Positions 11,358 through 23,208 of a DNA stretch of 64,000 nt are shown in pieces; position 1 is the stretch's first letter, and the number at the start of each line of letters is the position of its first letter. The translations under genes and the position numbers were made by a program. Source of the stretch: Rhabdophis nuchalis (Eukaryota; Chordata; Lepidosauria; Squamata; Natricidae); the NCBI GenBank assembly GCA_039707465.1, contig CM077643.1, positions 199,789,605 through 199,853,604 on the forward strand, given 5' to 3'. The notes under the pieces are model-generated. The model saw only the letters and a program-made list of their open reading frames with translations, was not told the DNA's origin and did not search any database.

Positions 11358-12360
11358 ATGAAATGGAATTTGAAAGCCCTGTCAAATTTGTCAGATCTAA
11401 CTGCATCCCCCTCATACATACTATATACTAATGGCATGCCTATTGTTTCCAGTTATTACAAGTCCTAATAAAAGCAGCAGAGGGGAGGGAAAGAAGATTT
11501 TTTTTAAAAAAAAGTATAAGCAAAATATACTACATCTGAACTGCCTTTCTAATAAACGAAAGATATTGCTTTTATCAAAGCACAATGTGGCATCATACTT
11601 CATTTTCTCTTTGATAGCCACATGAAAATGCTTTGTCCTACATGTTACTTTTGCACAGCAGGTTAATTCTTATCAGTCCTTAGCACTTGGTTGGGCTCCA
11701 TTAGCACATTAGGCTTTTGATAGACATCTTTTCTTTTATAAAGCTATACAGCATGAATTTATTCCTGAACCCCTGAGAGTTAAAATAATATCAGTGACAG
11801 TAAGAAAGAGGACCAAGAAAGCAAAAAGTTCTGGGCTATAGAAGTTAAACAACCACCACTCAGCCTTTGGAGTCCATTCAGCAGACTAAAGAGAAGCTCA
11901 CACTAATTTAAGCAATGCTATATATGCTCTACAAATTTCCAGCTGGCCAATAAGATACTAAGTACTGTAATACTTTACTGTCATGTTGGAAAGCATCCAG
12001 CCTGGCAAGGATGACAGATGAAACACAGAGCTACCGTATTTTCAGAGTATAAGATGCACCAGAGTATAAGACACACCCAGGTTTTGAAGAGGCAAATTTT
12101 TTGAAAAAAGTTTTTTGCCCTCCTTGGCCCCAAGAGCACTCTGCAGGCATCCCAACTATCTGCACACCCCATTTTTTGCAAAAATGGGGCATGCCGAGAG
12201 TTTGGGAGGCCTGCAAAGTGCTCCTGGGGGCCAAGGAGGGCAAAAATGTGATGAGTGGTGGCTTGATCTTCTTAAAGAGTAAGGCTGTTATCGATCTCAA
12301 ATCCACTTTTCTCTTCAGTGAGGAGGGAAAGACATGTGGGGGCTGCTGAATGGCTGCTGC

Positions 12361-12667
12361 TGTGCTTGGCTGGGAACGACCCATTGGATGAGGAGGGGTG
12401 GGAATCCCTTCCATTTGGATTAATGGTTCCTCACGGCGCCACATGAGCAGCAAAAGGGAAGCATAAAGGAAATGAGACTGCTTCATCTTTCACACACACA
12501 CTCCAAATCTGTCATGCAGCAAAGAGATACGGTAGCTGGGCTCAATAGCAGCAGTAGCAATAAGCACTGCATGACAGATCCAGAGAGATTGGTGGGGGCG
12601 GGGAGCAATCCAAATGGAAGGAATCCCCACCCCTCCTCATCCAATGGGCCATTCCCAACCAAGCACA
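12361..12667. repeat. Inverted repeat A, 61-bp arms
   Basis: Arms 12361-12421 and 12607-12667 are reverse complements with five differences in 61, around a 185-bp spacer. Part of the foldback-like element. Confidence 0.85.
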
Positions 12668-12763
12668 CCAGCAGCAATCTCCTCTGCATGAAGACTTTTC
12701 TCAGGGCCCTAGATCTCCACTTTCTTTTCAGAAAAAGCTATTGGCATCATTGGATTTTGGATA

Positions 12764-13540
12764 GTTTGAGTTTGAGTTTATTGGTTTTTTATACCGCCTT
12801 ACTCCCGAGGGACTCAGGGCGGTGTACAGCCAAAATAAAAACAAATATAAAAATATATAAAAACACATATATAAAAGTTATATATTTTAAAAAGCTTTTA
12901 AAAAACATAATTAAAATATTGGCCGAAATGTGTAAAAAACCCAAACTAACCTTAATTAAAATAATAGAAATTTAAATTTAAAAATTTAAATTTAAAAATC
13001 ATACTTTATGCCAGCCCCGCTTGTTGAAAGAGAAAGGTTTTGAGACCGCGTCGGAAGGTACGTAAGTCAAGGATAGTTCTTAATTCCGAGGGCAATTCGT
13101 TCCAGAGGGCAGGTGCTCCCACAGAGAAGGCTCTCCCCCTGGGTGTCGCTAGTCGACATTGCCTAGCCAATGGCACCATGAGGAGTCCCTCTCTATGGGA
13201 GCGTATGGGCCAGTGGGAGGCTCTCGGTGGCAGAAGGCAATCTTGTAGGTATCCAGGTCCTAAGCCATGGAGCGCTTTAAAGATGGTAACCAACACCTTG
13301 AATCACACCCGGAAAACCACTGGAAGCCAGTGCAGCTTGCGCAGGACGAGTGTTACATGTGTGTAGGGCATCCCAATCTAGAAAGGGACGCAACTGGTAA
13401 ATCAGGCGAACCTGATAAAAAGCCCCCCTGGCGACAGCCGTCATATGATCTTCTAAGGACAGCCGTGCATCCAGGAGGACACCCAAGTTGCGAGCCCTTC
13501 CTGTGGGGGCTAAGGTCTCACCTCCCATAGCTAGTGAAAG
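12764..13540 (-). mobile_element. L2-type LINE fragment (copy c)
   Basis: From the low side: a 3' UTR ('GGGACTCAGGGCGGTGTACA'), then the C-terminal frame 13006-13296 ('LVTIFKALHGLGPGYL...WNELPSELR...FLFQQAGLA'), then more upstream reverse transcriptase sequence to about 13540 with an internal deletion near 13357. It lies between the arms of inverted repeat B, so it was inserted after the host element formed. Confidence 0.8.
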
Positions 13541-13638
13541 AAGCGTGGGATGGAAAGGAAACTTTGAAATGCGGCAGCTGCCAGGCTCCAGAAATATGGC
13601 GCTCCTGTATTCTGAAGTTCCCTTTCCATCCCGCGCTT
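13541..13638. repeat. Inverted repeat C, 25-bp arms
   Basis: AAGCGTGGGATGGAAAGGAA (13541-13560) and following bases pair with 13614-13638. It lies between the arms of inverted repeat B (12673-12758 and 13651-13735), giving nested hairpins. Confidence 0.8.
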
Positions 13639-14050
13639 GTTCTATTAGACAAAATCCCAATGATGCAAATAGCATTTTTCTGGAGAGAAAGTGGAGATCT
13701 AGGGTCTTGAGAAAAGCCTTCATGGAGATTGTTTCTCTTCCCTTTCTCCCCCCACTCCCCGAAGCCACCCGGATCTGACATGCTGCGAAGAGATACGATA
13801 GCTGGGTGCAATAGCAATAAGCAGATCCGGAGAGATTGGGGGGGAAGGTGGGGGAGGAAGGGAAGGGGAACAATCTCTCTACAAAGACTTTTATAAGAAC
13901 ACTAGATAGGCTTTGGCTCCTGAGACTGCAGCACTGCTACTCAGAAATTCTATTACTGCGATCTCTGCTGCTTGGAACCACCCGAGAAGGGGCAGGTAAA
14001 GTGGGCACTGCAGAGAACATGGTACCAGCATTTTGGTTGGTAACGCAGCA

Positions 14051-14279
14051 ATCTCAGGAGCCAAAGCCTTTGAATCAAGTTTGATTGTACCCCATTTCAA
14101 GTTATTAACTTCCCAAACTAGCGTTCTGAAAAGCTTTCGTAAAAAGGAGATTGTTCCTCTTTCCTTCCCTTCTCCCCCCCCCCACCCCATTTTCTCCAGA
14201 TTCTCAGGAGCCAAAGCCTTTGAATCAAGCTTGATTGTCCCCATTTCAGGTTTTTTAACTTCCCAAACTAGCGTTCTGA
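14051..14279 (+). repeat. Direct duplication, 79-bp units at 150-bp offset
   Basis: 14051-14129 and 14201-14279 both run from TCTCAGGAGCCAAAGCCTTT to CCCAAACTAGCGTTCTGA with a few differences. A piece of the same sequence is present inverted at about 13908-13925. Confidence 0.85.
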
Positions 14280-14347
14280 GAAATCTGAGAAAGCACCTTC
14301 CGTTTGCAGCGGGAGGAGGAGAGCAATTTAAAGCAGCGCCTCCTTAA

Positions 14348-14452
14348 ACCAAAGCCTCTGAGTAACTGGGAAAGAAAGGTGTGCTTTTCGGGCGGCAGTT
14401 TCTGGCAGATTCGAAGTGTGGCTTTCTTTCCCAGTTACTCAAAGTCTTTGGT
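14348..14452. repeat. Inverted repeat D, 32-bp arms
   Basis: ACCAAAGCCTCTGAGTAACT (14348-14367) and following bases are the near-exact reverse complement of 14421-14452, around a 41-bp loop. Fourth hairpin of the foldback-like element. Confidence 0.85.
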
Positions 14453-14785
14453 ATACTCCGCCCTCACCCTCCTCATCCTGCAAGCGAAAGGTGCCTCAGA
14501 GATTCGGCGGGCAGCTCAGGGGAGATAATGGCCACAATGACTTCACTCCCCAGCAACGTGAGGAGCCGCTGCCACCGCCACCCCCCCAAGCCATCCTGGG
14601 AGTCGAGTGGGAGTCCCGAAAGCGAAACCTCTCTCCTTTCTAGCCATCACGATCTCTGCAGCGCCAGATGCACCTGCCCCTTTTTCAGATGACCCAGGCA
14701 GCTTCATTCGGAGTATAAGACACACCCAGATTTTCACCCTCTTTTCTGGAGTAAAAAGGTGCATCTTATACTCCCAAAAATACGG

Positions 14786-16900
14786 TAGCCTGGAGTCATT
14801 CTGCAACCAGAAAAGGGCTAGGAACATCAAATCCTCCTAGGTTCTTAGGAGATTCCTGTATTATGGGCAGAACATAATAAAATATGTTTTATCTTGAACT
14901 CCGCATGTGTGAATCCGATTGTTCATGCTTGTAACAGCTCAGATGTGGCAGTCTTCATTTAAGGAATAGAGGGACACCACAAAATGGCCCTATATTCAAG
15001 ACAAAACCTAGTGATAATATATATTAGTTTTTTGTATTTCTTTCCTGCTATCAAAAGGTGATACATATTTTTGAATCTTAGACATGCTAGCCTTGAGAAA
15101 ACCTGGACCAGGAACTTTTTAATTTATTAGAAGAGACCACTTTTCAAATAAGAAAAGTTTCTTCTCCTCCTCCTCTTCCTAAATCTCCTCCTGCTTTTCT
15201 TTAAAGCACCAAACAGCTTGGGTTCAGGTCTTTTTTTTTCTTATCTTCTTTTCTAAAACATCTCCACAGAGAATAATGTAAGGCACATTTTTAACCTCAT
15301 AGAATGCAACCTTTCATGCAGATCCTCCTTTTCAGTCATTATAAACTTTAGAAAGTATACACAAAACAAACAAGCTAATCCTCTGCTTTTGATTTCTTTT
15401 TAACCATGTAAAATTGATTAAAATAGTTATAACTAAATATTGGTTTGTTTTCCTTCCAGTGAGCAATCACATTTGCAAAAATGACTCCTTGGGCTTATAT
15501 CTTATTTCAGTGAAATGATTTGTAAAGAAGTGCAGTATGTAGGCAGTCCTTGCTTGATCTGAATATGTAGATATTTTCCCCCAAAGTATAAACACATAAA
15601 ACATATTGGGTTCAACCTTACACAGTGTTGATGCATTGATCTATAGTTTCCACAATTTTCAGCCACCATGAACAAAAGCAAAGTTGGGTGATTCTGAGAT
15701 TGGCTATTATTTTTTTTAAAAATCATTTATTGTGTTAAAAATATGGTTTTATATTGCTCAGAAGCTCCACAATAGCTTAGAAGTAGCCCTGTTGCCTAGG
15801 CATGCATCAGAAGTTCTTTTGGAACCATTTCATTCTATTTAATTTTTTCCTTCCTAGCATTTTCCTGCAAATTTGGGGCAGGAGCACGGGGGATAAACTG
15901 AATGCTGATCATTGGTTGTAACAGGAATTGACCAATTGGCTTGTCCCTCCTCTCCCACCATATCCAGTCAGGTTTTTAGTTTCCAATTATTGCCACAAAC
16001 CTTCCAAAATATCTAAAACACAGTTGTAAAAAAATGCCCCTTCCTTCAATTTATTCCTTGCTGTTTTTAGCATATGTTCACTTGGTGAGGCAATTAAAAG
16101 CTCCATAGCCAGATAAGGTATATTTGTCTTACCAAAGGGTTCATATGAAATTATTCCTTAGGCCAAACAAAGTCAAAAAGAGATTCAGTTCTTTAACATA
16201 TTCACTTTACTAGAACCTGGCAGAAATGTTTTGAAATCTGTGACTAGCTCAGTAGATGTAGAAGCATCAAAGTGGTAGAGTCGCAAAACTATTCTCCTTA
16301 GCGTGAGCAATTCAAGCAAGTCATTTTCCCAGCTGTAACCTGAAATAATAGAATCAACTGCTTCAGGAGTCTGCAGACATAACCAAGTATTATTCATTTC
16401 ACTAGGAGACGTAAACACCTATATATATCTTCATTGAAACAACAGATGCTTCGTAATGCTTTACTGCGGCTAGGCTGGGACTCAGGAGTTCAATCAAAAT
16501 ATAACTTGTAGCATGTGTTTCTACAGCTTTAAATAGTTTCTGCAGATGCAGCGTTATTCAGGATTGCATCAGATAAAAATTCAAGGGCATCTCCATGAAA
16601 TAACTGGGTAAATTCCATTTATTGAATGCATATTGGATGCATTCATGTCCAATTCAACGCTGACCTAGATAGTGAAGGCATTCTGTAAATGTGTGGATCT
16701 CAGTTTATGAAAGCCATCATAATCTGTAAGCCTTTACAATTATATATACCAGATCTGGCTAAAAAATTCTAGATGATCACTACATAGCATCAGAGTTTTC
16801 CCTATGTACATACTGCCATTTAATATTTGGTTAGATTGTTGCAGCTCATATTTGATAGCCATATATTCCATTTACTTGGCGTCTTTAGTCATTATCAATA
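14786..16900. other. Unannotated AT-rich stretch
   Basis: No gene or recognisable repeat. Part of it may be conserved non-coding DNA, which cannot be judged from one sequence. Confidence 0.5.
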
Positions 16901-16924
16901 AATGTGTGTGTGTGTGTGTGTGTG

Positions 16925-17081
16925 TTACGTTTGTGCTGATAAATAAATAAAGGGAGACTAGTATAGATCTATTTCAAGCTATTTAGCTCCCATCAGCTAG
17001 CCATATCTTTACTGGGATTTGAACCAGGACAATATTACATATGAGGCAGTTGTATTAGCCACTGAACCACTGGTTCTCCTC
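16925..17081 (-). mobile_element. tRNA-derived SINE, second family
   Basis: On the minus strand it reads CCAGTGGTTCAGTGGCTAAT (box A-like) and then GGTTCAAATCC (a perfect box B, at 17015-17025). The body continues to 'TTATTTATTTATCAGCACAAA' beside a short TG repeat (16904-16925). It is not the Sauria family: body and tail differ. The tRNA-like head has no intact cloverleaf, so it is not a tRNA gene. Confidence 0.7.
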
Positions 17082-17220
17082 CTATATCAGCTGAGCCAGG
17101 GGAGTAAGTATCTATATATTATGTCACAACACCCTGGTGGGGAGCATGCTGCTTCCCTTCTCTGTCTTTCTGCTCACCCTAGGAGCCATCCAGGCAGAAA
17201 ACCTGGATTTTTTCTTGGCA

Positions 17221-17258
17221 ACCCCCCCCCCCCAATATATATATATATGGGGGGGGGT
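17221..17258. repeat. C-run / AT-run / G-run palindrome
   Basis: A C homopolymer is followed by (AT)n and a G homopolymer, so the whole is self-complementary. Exact run lengths may be affected by assembly error. Confidence 0.8.
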
Positions 17259-18010
17259 GTTGAAGAACAAGCTGAATTTGGAACACTATTGTAATAAATA
17301 AGCAAGCAAGCAAATGCATCAAAACACCAATCAAAAGTTTGAAAAATAATACCTTTACTTAATATTGTATACTTAACTTCTTTCTGTTTTCCTGGCAGTT
17401 TTAGTTTAAAATGAAAAGCAATTATCTGACATCCTAAATGATGTTGTAGTGTAGTTTCTTTTTTTCTAAATAATCCTTTTCTGGAAAGGCTTTCTCTCAC
17501 TTTATTTTCTGCCTAACCTACTTATTTTTCCCTTTTCAATGATGAAATTTTCTCATCCATTAAATTGTATTTAAGTCCAAATTAAAAGTATTACATATTT
17601 ACAAAGCTGTCCCTGTTTTACAGTATATATTATCTCTCTGCTCAGTTTAAACACATAAAGAGGTAAAACCTTCATATTAAGCTCAACTCCGTATGTTTCT
17701 TGGAGTTATCCATATTGTTTTCCTGGCAAAAAATATGGGCATGGCTTGCCACTGACTTCATCTGTATATTTTGTTCAAATAGCAGTGTAGCAAATCCAGT
17801 AATACTGGAATTTCTTGATCTTTTTCTATCTAATTACAAAATCACTCCAGTTTTTCCTTTGAGTTTTAGAAATCAGTCAATGTTTCCTAGATTTTGCGGT
17901 CTGAGACCTTAACCAAATAAGCAGCCTCTCTCAGTGTCATTTTCTCTGGAAAATCTGAGGAGCATAATTTAAGGCTTTCACACCTGGGTTGTAGCTCAAT
18001 CCCCATACAT

Positions 18011-18107
18011 CAATGTTTCTCAACTTTGGCAACTTTTAGATGCTGGCTGGTGAATTCTGGGAGTTAAAGTCTGCCCATTTTTAAGTTGCCAAGGTTGAGA
18101 AACACAG
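18011..18107. mobile_element. Short inverted-repeat miniature, 97 bp (hAT-like)
   Basis: CAATGTTTCTCAACTTTGGC (18011-18030) is matched at the right end, read on the minus strand, by CTGTGTTTCTCAACCTTGGC. The middle has 'GAATTCTGGGAGTTAAAGTC', a motif that recurs in hAT miniatures. No clear 8-bp duplication remains. Confidence 0.6.
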
Positions 18108-18119
18108 ACCTATAAAATG

Positions 18120-20190
18120 GCCAGAAAGAAAACCTTAAGATTTTCCCAACTACTGTAATAGGGAGAAAGATACACTGGACTGACTTTGTGAAGAAATTTC
18201 CCAATCATCTATTTTCCAAACCTGTAGAACTTAACTATAAATGATGCATGATGACTGTCAAGAGATAATGGCCACTCACGACATGACTGCTGTGTTTAAA
18301 GAAAGGTAAACAAAATTGCAAATTTGAAAACTTTAATTAAAAAAATACATCATGAAGAAAATTAAATGAAACCCCAGATGGGGGAAAAAAGAGAAATGAA
18401 ATGAAATTCTGTCCTAGGGATTATTCAGTGCTGCTGCTTAGACAAGCAAAATCACAGATTTAAAGAAAAAAGCTAATTAATGAAATTAAGTGCAAACATT
18501 GCCAGCAAAATAGTGCTGCCAACACTATTGCACATTGTATATTGTATATTCCAGGCAGCCCTCTCTGTCAAGAGTTTTGCATACAATATGATGAAAAATA
18601 TTTTTGCTAAGACATGCAATGTAGCCACACTGCAGGAATGTTGAGATTCATGGTCAAAAGGGGTCCATTCAAAGTGAATTATCACAATTTCCCTACCCAT
18701 CAGAAAAGGAGTCATTTCATTATTTAACAGCCTTTCACTCAATTAGTTTAGATGTCATTCATTATTCAATAAGTTACAATGGTGGACTTTAGACAACACA
18801 TTAAACACAAGCAAGTAAACTATTGAAAGCCATTAGCTCTTCATACAGTGCATGCTGCAAGTGTTTCTAGTGATGGAATCCCATAATTCTTCCAAAGCAT
18901 CTTTTCCAGGCTGAAGTCCAGATGTTTGGCTATTGCTGCCATGCTCCCTAGCCAGTGTAGAAAAATATTGGCCAAGGTTAATGGACATTTAGGCCAATGA
19001 TCAGTATGATCTACAGTTGTTCTTAATATAAATTATTACTCGGGGAAACCATACTTTAAAAAAAAACTAAAGTAGAGCACTTAAGTCCGGACTTGGCAAT
19101 TTCTTCCTTAGGTTCCACATGCCATATCATATATATCAATTTTCCATAAATCACTACCTTCCTTCATCGGTAATTGCCTAATTCTGTTGCACTTTGGGTC
19201 CCATAATTCATAGCTAGCATAGCTAGATATTGCTCTCTTTCTCCCCATTAACCATCTCAGAGGATTGGTGTGAACCTAAGATCAGGAGGAAGAAAATTAT
19301 ATAAACCAGTTGGAAAAAGAACTTTTGGAAATGGTGAAGAAGAAATTAGTATACTTTACTTCCACGTGAAAATATTTATCAGGACTTCTTAAATCAGAAC
19401 ATACTGTTAGCAATATATACACATTTCTCATAGTTAACATTTTACTTCATGATTCATATTGGGCAAACCATGATTCCTCACATTAAATTCTATTTAGAGT
19501 TTAATGATAATTTTCAGGGTTTCAAAATTATACAATACACTGTTACTTAGAATTAAGGATTGACTGAAATAATAATTTTTCAATGGTCTTTATAAATTCC
19601 TTGGTTGTTTTCTTCACTTGCATCATACTCTTACACCTCTTTTTCTCCCCCCCCCCTTTTTGCTTATACAAATTCCCTTAAAATTATATTTATCAAAAAA
19701 TATTTTAAAAATATTTTAAATATTTCAAGTGATAGGGCTAGGAGGAATGAAAAAGACATACCAAGTGACTGAATTTGATGAAAACAAAAATAAATATATA
19801 AATAAACCATCCAGAATTACAACATTAAAAAAGATTCTAAAGTTGGCCTCTTGTATCTCTTCATTTCTAAAAAAATAGACAATTGTTGGATAATACTGAT
19901 GCTATTACTCATTCTCCTGTCTTAAGGCCTCCACCATCTGTTCCTTGCTTATAAAATATTCTCTCAGATATGAGAATTGGACATTCCATCCTCATCAGCT
20001 TCATAACTTATAGTAATGGGGGGGGGGGGGACTCAATGCAAATTTTCAAAAGTTCTGTTCAATCAAATTAAAAAAAACATATTATAAGTTCAATTGCATT
20101 TAAATGAAATAGGTATTATGCAGTTGCATACTACAAAAAAAAATTACTTGGCTCATTTGTTACATTGCATAGGCAAAAATAAATTGCAAA
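18120..20190. other. Unannotated AT-rich stretch
   Basis: No gene or recognisable repeat, apart from homopolymer runs (C near 19650, G near 20020). Confidence 0.5.
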
Positions 20191-20192
20191 TA

Positions 20193-20645
20193 CAGGTAGT
20201 CCTTGACTTATGACCACTTGCTTTAGGCTGGGCCTCTCTTGGCCTACTTATGATCCAGATTTGAAGTTTCAATGCTGCTCCCTCCCAGTCACAAGATCAC
20301 ATTTTGGGCATTCAGCAATCAGCCCTTATTTATGGCCATTTACAGTGTCCTTCAGCATTCATTTAACTACCTTAGCATTTGCTAAATTTCTATGGTATTC
20401 ACTTAAAATTGTCATGTACACTTAACAACTATGGAGTTCACTTAATGGCTACTTAAGCTCACTTAACAACCATGACATCTAGTTAGTAACCATGGAGTTC
20501 ACTTAATGATGGAGGAATTTGCTAAGCAACCAACACAAAAAAGTCATAAAATCAGGCACAGTCACATGGTGACCTGCTTAATAGCAGGCACAACTTACAA
20601 CTATAATTCCCAACTCAATTACGATTGTAAGTCAAGGACTACCTG
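20193..20645. mobile_element. TA-flanked miniature, 453 bp (Tc1/mariner- or pogo-like)
   Basis: CAGGTAGTCCTTGACTTA is perfectly repeated in inverted form at the two ends, and TA flanks both sides (20191-20192, 20646-20647). TA duplication with CAG-type ends is typical of the Tc1/mariner superfamily, including Tigger/pogo. The middle carries loose repeats of CACTTAACAACCATG-like words. No transposase is encoded. Confidence 0.88.
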
Positions 20646-20647
20646 TA

Positions 20648-22967
20648 TATATTATTTCAATTATGATGTTCTGGAAAGTCTTCTGTCAGAAAATGTCTCT
20701 TGTCCCAAGCAGAGCATCCATGAAGTGAAGGGAAGAGTGACAAGTGGGAAAGCCTGTATAGAACAGGACTTCATCCTGAGTCTTTTTGTCACGTTTTTTT
20801 GAGTCAACCACGGTTGTGACTACTTATTTTCCAGTTTTGAAATGTCTCTCATCTATTCCTAAATTGTTGTTTTAGAAACTAAGTATTTTAGAAAATTAAA
20901 ACATGGACCAGATTTCCACAAAGCTGCACTTCCCAAGTTACTGATTTACACAACTCCTGGATCAGAGTATTCGAGCAATGAATCTACAGATTCTCAAACA
21001 AATGCTAGAAGAACTGACTGGTGCTTCCTGGGAATACACAATACTTAAAACCCAAGCCTGGGATTGAAACAGAATCTTCTTTTTATCCCTAAAAAGTTCA
21101 CTATAATGCTTTGGAATAGCTCTCTGGTAAAGCTATAAGGTGCATTGTAAGACCAGTTTAATGCAGGCAGGTTGCCAAGAAACAATGATGCTATTGCTTA
21201 CAGTTTATTAATACTGAATAAAGAGAAATTATATCCATTTTCTGTATCTGGAGGACATAGTTTGCAAGAAGGTAAGAGAATTAAAAGGCTGACCAAGTTC
21301 CACAGCACAAGAAGTTGAGAAACTCTGTCCCAAAGGACCATCGTAACTGTATTAAGAGAGGATGTAATTGAAAGGCATATGATGCAAAAGACTGATCCTC
21401 TTGCAAATTGCTACATCACATCCCATCTCATGGAAATTAATTTGAGCAATAGCATTTTTCAAGCCATCCATCTCAGGGCTGCATACCAGGAAACTCCATT
21501 TGGAAGCATGTCAAGTTCTTAAAAGCAGGCACTGACCCGCCAACTCCTAAATTACATCTAGATAGGTTGGCATATCCTGAGCTTGGGAAAGTAGGGGATT
21601 CATTGAAGCAACCCAATTCTCCAGGGAGGCTTTACAGCTGTGTCTGAAAAGAGTTACCTGCTCTCCAGACTGCTGTCAAATTTTTGGTGAGAACATAGCA
21701 TCTGGTGTGTACAGCACATATACATTGCAAATAAATGGTTTTGTTAGACCGCCCAGAAAATTAATATCAGGAGCTTGTTGTTTTCCTGAGCACAGCTGTA
21801 TCCTGAAACTGTAGTGAAATCATTATGTTTATGAGGTATAGGTGAGTCTTCATTGAGAGATGATTCCAGGAGACTTTGTTTATTGAAGTATTCATTTATT
21901 ATTTATTGCATTCATTATCCCACTGCAATCCGAATCAGCTCTGATTACATGCACCCCTTAAGGGAAGCACATATATTTTGACTTCAGCTATGCTGTTTGA
22001 AAACCCCACAATTACTCAAGGTCATTTATTATGTTATTGCTTTTATTAATATCCCTGCATTGACTGGCTGGCAAAGTTTCCATGTGGTCTCCCAGGATGG
22101 CACTGGGCAGTTCCATATTGTTCAATCTTCAGTAATTGCTTTGTGCATGATATGGGTTTATACTGATTAGGACAGTAAAATGGTATGTCATAAAGAGGTT
22201 GAGTTCACACATCACATAAGCTATGGCTTGTTTTAGCTCTGGTTGCATTAACAAGCCAGTTTGTTAACCCTTTCTTGTCATAGGCAAGGAACCATGGCTG
22301 AATTCCTATGGTGCTAAGCCAGAGTAATGGCTTGCAGGGTACAAGAGGAAATCCGGCCCCAAAGAGGCATATTTGATGAGACTTGGAGGTGATTTTTCTT
22401 TCTTGAACATGAGCAATGTGATAGCATCCACCAGTGAACTTGAACTCAGGAGGCTTGTTTAAGGGATACAGAGATTGTATTTATGTGGCTCAATTGTCTC
22501 ATCTATCACCTTGCTGAGCCATGTTGCCATCTGTTACCAACTGATCAGACTGCCCATTTTCCCTAGAAGCAATGAGCTGTCCCCTTTTCTTGGCTACCTC
22601 CTCCTTAATCCAGGCAAGTCAATCAGCAAATTACATGCTAATTTCCTAACTTTCTCTTTAAAGGGACAACTTTGAAAGGCTGGGATTATGTCTTTTATTG
22701 TGCCTTTTCTTTTTAACTTTGGTTTCTCCATCTGTTTCCTGGCTTTCAGAACCAGTTTTGTTTTTTTTTTGTTCAGTTTCATGTTCAGTTTTAAGACAGT
22801 TATTCAAGATTCTCTTTATAAAATAATGCCAAAGGAATGCAAAATAGGAGATAGGTGGGCAAAGAGAAATGGCATTCATGGGAGATGAGGAAAAAGTCAA
22901 TATAGAAATTGCAATCATGAGATTAAAGCCACTTCCTTATAAAATAGGGGAAGATCACCATCGTGAC
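20648..22967. other. Unannotated stretch
   Basis: No gene found. The part around 22200-22300 (GTTCACACATCACATAAGC..., AACAAGCCAGTTTGTTAACC) reads like an old interspersed repeat, but I cannot name it. Confidence 0.45.
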
Positions 22968-23208
22968 TCATAGTGGCTCAGTGGTTAGAATGCAGTACTG
23001 CAGGCTCCTTTTGCTGCCTGCTGCCTGCCTGCAGTTCTGCAGTTTGATCCTGATTCGCTCAAGGTTGTCTCAGCCTTCTATCCTTCCGAGGTGGGTAAAA
23101 TGAGAACCCAGATTGTTGGGAGCAATATGCTGACTCTATAAACTGCTTAGAGAGGGAATAAAGCACTGTGAAGTATACAGGTCTTAGTGCTGTAGTGATT
23201 GCTATTTG
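22968..23208 (+). mobile_element. Sauria-type SINE
   Basis: Head GTGGCTCAGTGGTTAGAATG, body 'GAGGTGGGTAAAATGAGAAC' and 'GATTGTTGGGAGCAATATGC', and a worn 'AGTGCTGTAGTGATTGCTAT' tail. Box B has decayed to CAGTTTGATCC. Same family as 8706-8948. Confidence 0.88.

Larger units (their letters stand above)
12034..14785. mobile_element. Foldback-like DNA element, about 2.75 kb, non-autonomous
   Basis: The ends are inverted: CCGTATTTTCAGAGTATAAG at the left and, read from the right on the minus strand, CCGTATTTTTGGGAGTATAAG; both continue into ATGCACC and a second 'GAGTATAAGACACACCCAG' block. TA flanks each end. Inside are four separate inverted repeats (12361-12421/12607-12667; 12673-12758/13651-13735; 13541-13565/13614-13638; 14348-14379/14421-14452) and a direct duplication (14051-14129/14201-14279). 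An L2 fragment is inserted at about 12764-13540. I see no transposase. The superfamily is unknown; TA flanks would fit Tc1/mariner-like. Confidence 0.75.

Noticed and set aside
12031..12689. Frames of 68-167 codons around 12.0-13.0 kb
   Set aside because: They fall in the inverted repeats of the foldback-like element and change frame freely; no transposase motif.
17000..17081. tRNA gene on the minus strand
   Set aside because: Box A and box B are present, but no intact cloverleaf or acceptor stem; it is the head of a SINE.
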